This document shows, piece by piece, positions 34,796 to 42,340 of a stretch of DNA of 64,000 nucleotides (its first letter is position 1; each line of letters opens with the position of its first letter). This DNA is from Subtercola lobariae (GTDB lineage Bacteria > Actinomycetota > Actinomycetes > Actinomycetales > Microbacteriaceae), in contig NZ_BMGP01000005.1 in assembly GCF_014640255.1 (NCBI RefSeq), positions 349,841-413,840 of the forward strand. Direction: 5' to 3'. Below the pieces are notes generated by a model. That model had not been told where the DNA came from and ran no database searches. It saw only the letters and a list, made by a program, of their open reading frames with translations. A program made the position numbers and the translations under genes.

Positions 34796-35344
34796 TCAGA
34801 CGCCCGCGAAGACTTGGGTGATGGTGGGGGCAGTGGATGGCACGTGCAACACGTCGATGGTGTCTCCGGCCTCGATGGCGCCGGTCTTCACCACGCGAAG
34901 GTAGAGGCCGGTTCGCTGGGCTTCGGCGAACCGTTTGACCCAGCCGCGGGCATCCGCACCGCCCACCCAGCGGGCGAACGTGGCGCAGGGAGTTCGAGGC
35001 GACGTGACCTCGACCACGACGGTCGGGCCGATGCGCCACTGCTCCCCCACGCGCGCGGCACCCAGGTCGAGCCCTGAGACGCGCAGGTTCTCGCCGAACC
35101 ACCCGGCCGGAAGCGACCGGCCGAGTTCGCCCTGCCAGTACTCGGCGTCTTCTTGCGAGTAAACGTACAGCGCCTGCTCGGGGCCGCCGTGGTGTTTACG
35201 ACTCGCCTGAACATCGGCATGCAGCCCGAGCTTACGCACGGCAACGGGCCCGTCGACCGGGCGTTTGTCGATGGCGGTGACTCCGACCGAGCCCGCGTCG
35301 GGCAGCAGCGCGTGCACAACGCAAGTGGCGAGCAGTTCGGGCAT
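34796..35344 (-). CDS. MOSC domain-containing protein
   Basis: 182-residue MOSC (molybdenum cofactor sulfurase C-terminal) protein of the YiiM type. Recognised by SRKHHGGPEQALYVYSQEDAEYW, AGWFGENLRVSGLDL, VGEQWRIG and the cysteine in TPCATFARW. MOSC proteins bind molybdenum cofactor and take part in N-hydroxylated compound reduction or sulfur transfer. A strong GGAGG precedes ATG 35344. Flanked on both sides by family B palindromes. Confidence 0.88.
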   Translation of the reverse strand: MPELLATCVVHALLPDAGSVGVTAIDKRPVDGPVAVRKLGLHADVQASRKHHGGPEQALYVYSQEDAEYWQGELGRSLPAGWFGENLRVSGLDLGAARVGEQWRIGPTVVVEVTSPRTPCATFARWVGGADARGWVKRFAEAQRTGLYLRVVKTGAIEAGDTIDVLHVPSTAPTITQVFAGV

Positions 35345-35417
35345 AAACGACCTCCGTACCGTGGCTAGTTCTGTCTCAAATTCTATTCACGCCCCGTCGC
35401 CCGCGCCGACCGACGAA

Positions 35418-35473
35418 ATGGATCACGATTTTCGCCCTTCCCGGGCCGCGGAAGGGCGATTTTCGTGATCCAT
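35418..35473. repeat. palindromic element, family B copy 2
   Basis: 56 bp with two 24-base arms (35418-35441 and 35450-35473) and an 8-base loop. Pairing is perfect apart from a symmetric T-tract internal loop. It stands 38 bases after the stop of the 1105-residue protein gene, so it may terminate the tubulin-like operon. Confidence 0.8.
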
Positions 35474-35511
35474 ATCGAAGTGGCGGGCGGGGGCGGGCGC
35501 GGGGGTGCGCG

Positions 35512-38500
35512 TCAGATACCGCTGTTGATGCACGCGGCACCCGAGCGCGGGTCGGCCGCGGGGCAGGTGGTCTTGCCGCAGCGAGGGCAGCGCGGCGCGA
35601 GTGCGGGGGCGCCAGTGGATGCCCGGCCACTCCCCGGCGCATCGACCCCGCCGTTCATGCCCGCCTGTACCGCGGCGAGCGCCTCGGCGAGTTCGGGGTG
35701 CCGGCGGGTGCTGTCACCCCACAGGTGCACGGCGCTCACCGGCAACGGGCCGGCCAGATCGACCCGCACCACGATGTCGAGCGGCCGTGCCACCGCGTCG
35801 CTGTACGTCGTGATGTGCAGCTCGTGCCCCGGCTGCGGCCGCGCTGAGCGGGCAAGTCGTTGCGGCAGCAGCAGGTACGTCGACGGCGCGTGGTGGTGCC
35901 CGTCTTGCAGCTCGAACGGCGCGATGCCGAGGGCGCTGAGGGGCGTGATGGGGTCGCCTTCAGCGCCGAGCGCTTCGGTGAGAAACGCTCCCCACTCGAG
36001 CGACTCCGAACCAGAACCAGAACCAGACCCAGAACCCGAGCCCGCACTCGAACCGGTGTCGATTCCGGCCGCATCAGACTGCAGCGCGGCAAGCGGGTCG
36101 GAGACGAGTCGCCTGACGTGCGGCCGCGCCTCGTAGAGCGCCCCGCCCTGCACGGCCGCGATGAGTTCGCGTAGCCGCACCCGAGCCACCGCTTCGAGCA
36201 GGTTCTCGTCGGTCATGTTCTGCCGCACGATGCGCCGGGAGTTGTTCGATGCGTGCGGCAAATCGTGATCGAGCGCGTCGAGGCCGAGCTGATCGGCCGA
36301 GAGCCCGAGCCGCGAGCCGATCTGCGCGAGCATCTCTTCGAACGCTTCGGCACGCCAACCGACCCGAACGAGGCTGTGCGCCGCCGAGTGCTGCAGTCTG
36401 ATCGACTCGGCAGAGTTGCCTTCGTAGGCCTGGGCGATCTGCATCGCGAACGGCATGGTGTGGTCGTCGACGTTGTCGAGGCCGGTGTTCAGCCACGCCG
36501 GGTTGACCGACCACGGCGTGTAGAGCGACACGGCGAGCAGTTCGAGCCAGTCCATCGCCTGCGAGTAGAGGCTGCCGAGGCGGTTCAGTTCAGAGCGGCT
36601 CTCGGCACTCGCGTCGGCAAGCTGATGCAGCTCTTCGAGGGTGGTGTTCACCGTTCGGTCATACGACGACCAGCCCCGGTAATACGAGGCCAAGAAGCCG
36701 GTGACGAAGAGGATGATCGCCACAATCACCCCCGTCACGATCATCCAATCGGCCGGATACAGGCTCCAGTCGCGAACGAAACCGAACAGTCGCGGAAGGA
36801 AAAACAGCAGCGCCCCGAGCGCAACGATGATGATGGTCGACACGACCGTGCGCACGTGAAAGCTCTGGCGCAACCGCACGAGAGCACCCGGCGCCGGCAA
36901 CAGCACCGACGTGAGGCGGTGCTCGAAGTACGCCAGGTCGGTGCGAACCCGGTCGCGGGTGGCGTTCATGCGGTTCAGCGTCTTCCACAAGAACGACCGC
37001 TCGCGCTGGCCGAGCCAGAATTCGAACGACGAGAGCGCCGACCGGTACTGCTCCACGGCGATGGCGACCCGAGCCTGTTCGGCCCCGATGTCGGTGCCGG
37101 TGTGTTCGAGCGACTCGAGTTTGGTGGGCAGCGCGATGCACTCGGCGAGGTAGGGCCGAAGCGCCGCATACGGATCGTCGTCAGAGCCACCCACCACGTC
37201 GTCAGCGAGCGCTGGAATGAGTGCCGCGATCTCGCCCGCTTCGTTCAGGCTGATGGCACCGTTTGAGATGAGGTATTGCTTGAGCGTCTCGAAGCGCTTG
37301 GCCGCCGAGATGTATTCGCCCTGGGCGTGCGCGTAGCGCGTGGCGAGCCCGTCGGCCTCGGCCGAATGCACGCGAATCGCCTCGGTGAGGTCGTCACGCA
37401 GCGTCGCGCCGTCGTGCAGATTGCTCGAGCTGACCGTCGCCGGAAAGCCCGGCGGCACGGCGTCGGCCGGAAACACCCACTCGTCGTTTGCGTCGGGCAG
37501 CACGTCGCTGACCCGGCCGAAGACGGGAATCTTCTCTTCGATGGGCGAGAAACCGCGGCCCACGAGGTCTGAACTGCCGTCGAGCGCGCCGAACACGAGC
37601 TCGCGAAGGCCCGTCCACAGTCGCGGCGTCGAACGCAGTGCGCTCGCTGCCGCCGGCGAATGCAGGGCTTCGTGCGCTTTCTGTTCGGCCTCGAGCACCG
37701 ACGAACGGGTGGCGAGCAGAAGCTGGTCGCGCGTGTCGACCTTCTCTTCGAAGCCCGATACCACCTCGAGCCGACCAGTCTCGCCCTGAAAGGTGTTGTG
37801 CATCATGCCCGCGAAGCCGCCACGAATCCAGGCGAAGAACCAGTGCGGCATCCACCGCAGTTTCTCGAAGCCGAACGCAATGAACATGCCGAGCTGTCTG
37901 AAGGCTCCGACGCGCTCCCGCGGCACTACTCGGTCGATGGCGGGTTGCCGGTAGCTGAGCTTCGCGTCGTCGAGGGCGAAGGCCGCATCGACCATGGCTG
38001 TGACGTAGTCGTCGATTCGATCATCCGGAATCGCGGCCGTACCGTCGGCCGGCACCCCGCGCGAGGGGTCGATGAGCGCTGAGTTCGGGTCGGCGGCCTG
38101 CGTCAGCACCTGAGCGGCCACCCGGCGGGCAAGCCCATCGGTGACCACGCCGTTCACGAACACGCGCGGCATGAAAATGCCGCTGGCTGCCGAAGCTTCG
38201 CGTTCGAAGGTGTCGAGCGAGCCGGTGGGCACACCGTTCCAGATGCCGCTGACGGTGGCGATGTGCATGAGCGCGAAGCCCACGAACCGCTCGTTGTCGC
38301 GCACGAAAGCGTCGCCGGCCCAGGGGCTCGAGCGGTCTTCTGGCGATGCGACGAGCGTGATGCCCTGGTCGTTCTGAGCCCATTCCACCCGCTGGCGCAG
38401 CTGAAACTCGGTGGGCGCGCAAATAAGGTTCACCTTCAGCAGTTCGGTGTGCGCCTTCAGGTGGCTGTAGTCGGGGTTCACCGAGGGCAGCGAGAGGGTG

Positions 38501-38829
38501 ATGTAGTCAGAAACCGTTTGAGCGATGGCGTCTTGCAGAGCATCCTGTTGCCTGCTGGGCAGCGCCGAGCGCACCTTCACGAGCCGAACGAGGGTCAGCG
38601 GCTCACGAGCGAGGGCTTCGAACAGGTCGACGTCGATGCGCTGAAGGTCGTGATTCGTGTCGACACCCAGCGCCCAGGCCCGGATGCTCGGCGGGCTGTC
38701 AGGCAGCATGCTCACCCGCTCGGGCTCGACCCAGAGCGCGGGGCCCAACAGCGAAAGCTCCACCCACTTCGCCGCCAACTCCGCAAGGCTCGCACCCTGC
38801 TCACCGCTCGGCAACAGGATGATGCTCAC
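35512..38829 (-). CDS. large membrane protein with C-terminal zinc ribbon, tubulin-like operon
   Basis: 1105 residues, no family recognised. A cytosolic N-terminal region of about 650 residues (alpha/beta start VSIILLPSGEQGASLAELAA, later helical and coiled-coil-like) leads to two transmembrane helices at about residues 657-678 and 695-716. A cytosolic-size C-terminal region follows with a Gly-Ser hexanucleotide-encoded linker (about residues 926-940) and a Cys cluster CPRCGKTTC...C at the very end, a zinc-ribbon pattern. GTG 38829 has GAGGG five bases upstream; an earlier frame overlaps the tubulin gene by 62 bases and is less likely. Last gene of the operon; a scaffold or effector of the tubulin-like protein is an inference. 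Confidence 0.7.
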   Translation of the reverse strand: MSIILLPSGEQGASLAELAAKWVELSLLGPALWVEPERVSMLPDSPPSIRAWALGVDTNHDLQRIDVDLFEALAREPLTLVRLVKVRSALPSRQQDALQDAIAQTVSDYITLSLPSVNPDYSHLKAHTELLKVNLICAPTEFQLRQRVEWAQNDQGITLVASPEDRSSPWAGDAFVRDNERFVGFALMHIATVSGIWNGVPTGSLDTFEREASAASGIFMPRVFVNGVVTDGLARRVAAQVLTQAADPNSALIDPSRGVPADGTAAIPDDRIDDYVTAMVDAAFALDDAKLSYRQPAIDRVVPRERVGAFRQLGMFIAFGFEKLRWMPHWFFAWIRGGFAGMMHNTFQGETGRLEVVSGFEEKVDTRDQLLLATRSSVLEAEQKAHEALHSPAAASALRSTPRLWTGLRELVFGALDGSSDLVGRGFSPIEEKIPVFGRVSDVLPDANDEWVFPADAVPPGFPATVSSSNLHDGATLRDDLTEAIRVHSAEADGLATRYAHAQGEYISAAKRFETLKQYLISNGAISLNEAGEIAALIPALADDVVGGSDDDPYAALRPYLAECIALPTKLESLEHTGTDIGAEQARVAIAVEQYRSALSSFEFWLGQRERSFLWKTLNRMNATRDRVRTDLAYFEHRLTSVLLPAPGALVRLRQSFHVRTVVSTIIIVALGALLFFLPRLFGFVRDWSLYPADWMIVTGVIVAIILFVTGFLASYYRGWSSYDRTVNTTLEELHQLADASAESRSELNRLGSLYSQAMDWLELLAVSLYTPWSVNPAWLNTGLDNVDDHTMPFAMQIAQAYEGNSAESIRLQHSAAHSLVRVGWRAEAFEEMLAQIGSRLGLSADQLGLDALDHDLPHASNNSRRIVRQNMTDENLLEAVARVRLRELIAAVQGGALYEARPHVRRLVSDPLAALQSDAAGIDTGSSAGSGSGSGSGSGSESLEWGAFLTEALGAEGDPITPLSALGIAPFELQDGHHHAPSTYLLLPQRLARSARPQPGHELHITTYSDAVARPLDIVVRVDLAGPLPVSAVHLWGDSTRRHPELAEALAAVQAGMNGGVDAPGSGRASTGAPALAPRCPRCGKTTCPAADPRSGAACINSGI
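36007..36056. repeat. degenerate hexanucleotide repeat coding for Gly-Ser linker
   Basis: About eight degenerate units of CCAGAA/CCCGAG type encode (SG)n in the 1105-residue protein. The same kind of repeat occurs at 45714-45764 in the first gene of the operon. Confidence 0.8.
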
Positions 38830-38923
38830 CGCACCCTCAGCCCACACTCCCCTGCTGGCCACTAGCGTCTCGCCCCAGGCGCGTGGCCGGCCGCCGAGCC
38901 GGCCGTTGCTCTGCTGAGCGTCA

Positions 38924-41900
38924 TCAGATGCCCGACTTCGCGGCCTTGGTCTCGACCACGCCGTCACGAAGGTCTGACAGAACACGCACGATGTCGTCGC
39001 GAATCTCCCAGCTCACGGGGTAGTTGTAGACGCTGGTCTTCAGGTCTTGGGTGGCGATCTCGGCCACGAACTCCTCGCGCTCGTCTTCGAGGAAGACGCG
39101 CAGCGCTTCTTGGCGGCCTGCCAGGGTTTGAGCGGGCATGCCGGCACGGGTCGCATCGGGTTCGGGAGCGTGCGGGCTCAGCCGGCCGTCACGAATCCAG
39201 CCTTCGAGCGTGCGCGAGAGCTGGCCTGCCGATGAGCCACCGAGATCCATGAGCACATGGTAAGCACGAAGCGGCTTCAGAGAACCTTCGGAACTGATCA
39301 GAGCCATCGCTACGATGAGCGACTCGAGCACGATGCCCGGGTAGTCGTTCGACGGCGCGATACCCGGGTAGAGCAGCGGATGCGGGAAGTGCGCGTACTC
39401 GAGGGCTTCCGGATCCCAGACGCTGAGCGCGGGGCCGCGGGCGTCGTCGGTGGCATCGACGGCGAGCTGGCCGAGCGACTTGGCCACGTACCAGCCGCGC
39501 AACACAGACTCGATCACCTCGGGGTCGGCCGGAACCGACTCCATCAGCAGGCGCGAGCGCTTCCACTTCCAGAACGCGGCGCGTGAATTGACGTTGTTCG
39601 ACTCGGCGAGCCAGCCACGGGCGATGGGTTCCATCACCGAATCCATCACGAACGGCTGGTACGGGAAACCCGACATCGCGAAGATCTCGATGCCGTCGAC
39701 CTTGGCGTCGGCGAACCAGCCCTTCGAAACGGAATCGTCCCACACACCCTGCGTGACGAGCGCATGCTTCGTCACCTCGAACATCTCGGTGCCCTCTTCG
39801 AATGGAATCGAGCTGAACACGAGACGCGTTCCCTCGCCGATCGACTTGCCATGCACTTCGCTGAGCAACGACGGGTTGAGCTTGACCAGCGGCTCGCTCG
39901 ATCCGAGCGCCGCACGCAGCTGCTCCGTGAACTTGTCTTTGCGCTTCTTGAACTCGGCCGGGTCGACGTGCACCTGGTCGAAGTAGTTGCGCAGGTCTTC
40001 GGTGATGTAGCTCTGAAACGCGGTGCCTTGGCGCAGCATCCACACCCGTGCACGGTCGACGTAGACCTCGGGCTGATCGGCGAACTCGAAGCGCGGCAGC
40101 TGCGGCGAGTTCACCACGTGGGTCGCCTCGGCGGTGACCACGGGCTTCCACGAACGCGAATTACGGATGAGCGTCCACTGCTGCTCGGGCTCGACACCCT
40201 CATCGCCGACGGTGCCCACGAGAATCGTGTTCATGATGCGCGGCATGGCATCGCCGAACTTCAGACCGCTGGCCGCCGAGGAGACGAGCTGCTCGAACTC
40301 CTGCGGGTAGTCGACGTGCTCGACCAGCAAGCGTTCGTTCGGAGCGGGCTCGTACTTGCGCGGCACCGTGGTGTCGTCTTGGCGCGGCCAGAACTCGAAC
40401 TCGTTAATGCGGCCGTCGGAGTGATTCGCCTCGGCGACGCGCGACTGCAGCGCCACCAGGCTCGAGGCGAGGTGGTTCTTCAGAGGCTCGATGAAGTCGC
40501 GGCGCAGTTCCACGAGCAGGGCGCTTGCGCACTCGCGCAGGCGCGCCTCCGACTCCCACTCGAACGCCTGACCGATGCGCCCGACGGCCAGGTCGACGGG
40601 CTCTTGTTCGGGCCGAATCGAGTTCTGATTCGACGACCGGCTCAGTTCCTCGTGAATGTAGCTCGGCAGCTGGCGAATCCAGCCGCGGCGGGTGTCTGCC
40701 TCGGCGGTCAGCGTCTCGGCAGCGCTCTTGATCACGCGAGTGACCCGGTTGAGCAGCTCCACGGTGACGGGCAACCCGTGCTCGCCGACCGCCTGCTCGA
40801 CGGTGTGGATGATGTGCGCCGGCTCATTCGCCAGCCACTCGTTGAGCTTCACCTGCCGATTGGCGGTGTCTTTGGCCAGGTACCGTTCGGCCTTGTCGTT
40901 GTACTCCGCCGTGAGACGCTCGTACCAGACCGAGATGTCGAGCCCGCCGGCCTTGTCGAGCGAACTGGGCGCGCTCGACGATTCGAACACGTCTTTCTCG
41001 AAGTCGAGCTGTAGCGCCTTCTGTCCCGTCGCATCCCGAAGCGCATTGATCACGTCGTTGCGCTCTTCGGTCTCTTCGTCGAGCCGCGAAGCGCTGATGA
41101 ACCCCGCGAGCGCCCACGACGCCTTCAGCTCGATCCACTCTTCGCGGGTGCGCTCCTTGAAACTCGGGTCGCTCTCGGCGTGCCAGTAGAGCATGCGGTC
41201 GATGGATGATCGGGCGAATCGCTCCGCCGCGTAGTCGAGAAACTTCTCTCGCCCGAGCGTCACGCGACCGAAACCGAGGCTCGAGAACGGGGGCGACTGA
41301 TCGATCGGGCGCATCAGCCGCGACTCGTCGCTCAGCTTGTTGGCGCCCACGTTGGCCGTCCAGTTGCCGGTGGCGTACTCGTCGATGTCGCCCTGCACCC
41401 GGTCATCGGTCATCCACGCAGAAATGCTGGTCGCGAGCGCGGAGTAGACCTCGCCCTGGTTGTCGAACGAGATCTTCGAGTTCTGGCGGCCGATGATGAA
41501 CGGGTAGGCACCACCGACCTTGTCGCGGGCACCGCCATAGCTCGGAGTCAGCCCTTTGCTCTTGAACAGCTCGATGGTCGACTCCGAAGGGTTCTTGGTC
41601 CAGAAACCGTTCATCGTCTCGGCCACCGTCGCAAGCGCATTGCTCGGGATGCCCCCCGAACCCTTGATCTGATCGAACACATCGGGCGCATAGAGCAGGC
41701 TGAAGAACTGATAGGCCCACGGGTGGGTTTTCGCGGTGGCCTTGATCGCCTCGATCACGTCGAGGTACTGGCCGGCTCCCGATCCTCCAGCGATCGACGA
41801 CACGACGATCACCGTCGGGTTCGGCGTGATGCCGCCGTCGGCCTTCGCCTTCAGCACATCGCCGAGAGTGCGCAGCTGGCCGAGCGCCTTGGCGTCACTC

Positions 41901-42337
41901 ATCTTGTTGATTGCTTCTTGCGCCGATTTCGCGATGTCGCTGAGCTTGCTCAGGGCGACCGCGCGGCCCACGGCGCGAAACTGCCCGGCGCCCTTAGTCA
42001 CATCGACCGGAACCCGCTTGGGGTCGGGCAGCTGACGCACCACGTCGTCCATCACCTGCGCCGGAATCTTCTTGCCGTGCACGATGCCGCCGAACACTGA
42101 TTCGTAGGCGCCACCGCCAGCCACGAGCCCCTTGTAGTTCTGGGGCGGCATGAACGGCTGCGGGTAGTCGGCACCGTCTTGCGTGATGGGGGTGTCGAAG
42201 TGCAGCATCTGCCAGGCATCCGGCAGTCCGTCATGCCAATCGGCCTGCTGCAGCCGAAGTTCGAGTGCGTGCCTGAGCCCGCGCAGCGTCTTACCGCCCG
42301 AGCCGCCGACGCCGATGATGAGAAAAGGTCTGAGCAT
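38924..42337 (-). CDS. tubulin/FtsZ-like GTPase-domain protein (Tubulin_2 type)
   Basis: 1137 residues. The N terminus is a nucleotide-binding Rossmann start, IIGVGGSGGKTLRG (G9-T17), like loop T1 of FtsZ/tubulin; LHFDTP near residue 48 fits loop T3; the tubulin signature loop T4 is AGGSGAGQ at residues 183-190, preceded by VIVVSSI; SNALATVAETMNGFW resembles the helix after T5. This is the Tubulin_2 branch, not FtsZ itself. About 750 residues beyond the GTPase region are unassigned, helical and charged, without membrane segments. ATG 42337 is three bases after the VWA stop. A GTP-dependent filament or switch is inferred; the T7 GTPase-activating loop could not be recognised. Confidence 0.8.
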   Translation of the reverse strand: MLRPFLIIGVGGSGGKTLRGLRHALELRLQQADWHDGLPDAWQMLHFDTPITQDGADYPQPFMPPQNYKGLVAGGGAYESVFGGIVHGKKIPAQVMDDVVRQLPDPKRVPVDVTKGAGQFRAVGRAVALSKLSDIAKSAQEAINKMSDAKALGQLRTLGDVLKAKADGGITPNPTVIVVSSIAGGSGAGQYLDVIEAIKATAKTHPWAYQFFSLLYAPDVFDQIKGSGGIPSNALATVAETMNGFWTKNPSESTIELFKSKGLTPSYGGARDKVGGAYPFIIGRQNSKISFDNQGEVYSALATSISAWMTDDRVQGDIDEYATGNWTANVGANKLSDESRLMRPIDQSPPFSSLGFGRVTLGREKFLDYAAERFARSSIDRMLYWHAESDPSFKERTREEWIELKASWALAGFISASRLDEETEERNDVINALRDATGQKALQLDFEKDVFESSSAPSSLDKAGGLDISVWYERLTAEYNDKAERYLAKDTANRQVKLNEWLANEPAHIIHTVEQAVGEHGLPVTVELLNRVTRVIKSAAETLTAEADTRRGWIRQLPSYIHEELSRSSNQNSIRPEQEPVDLAVGRIGQAFEWESEARLRECASALLVELRRDFIEPLKNHLASSLVALQSRVAEANHSDGRINEFEFWPRQDDTTVPRKYEPAPNERLLVEHVDYPQEFEQLVSSAASGLKFGDAMPRIMNTILVGTVGDEGVEPEQQWTLIRNSRSWKPVVTAEATHVVNSPQLPRFEFADQPEVYVDRARVWMLRQGTAFQSYITEDLRNYFDQVHVDPAEFKKRKDKFTEQLRAALGSSEPLVKLNPSLLSEVHGKSIGEGTRLVFSSIPFEEGTEMFEVTKHALVTQGVWDDSVSKGWFADAKVDGIEIFAMSGFPYQPFVMDSVMEPIARGWLAESNNVNSRAAFWKWKRSRLLMESVPADPEVIESVLRGWYVAKSLGQLAVDATDDARGPALSVWDPEALEYAHFPHPLLYPGIAPSNDYPGIVLESLIVAMALISSEGSLKPLRAYHVLMDLGGSSAGQLSRTLEGWIRDGRLSPHAPEPDATRAGMPAQTLAGRQEALRVFLEDEREEFVAEIATQDLKTSVYNYPVSWEIRDDIVRVLSDLRDGVVETKAAKSGI

Positions 42338-42340
42338 GGC

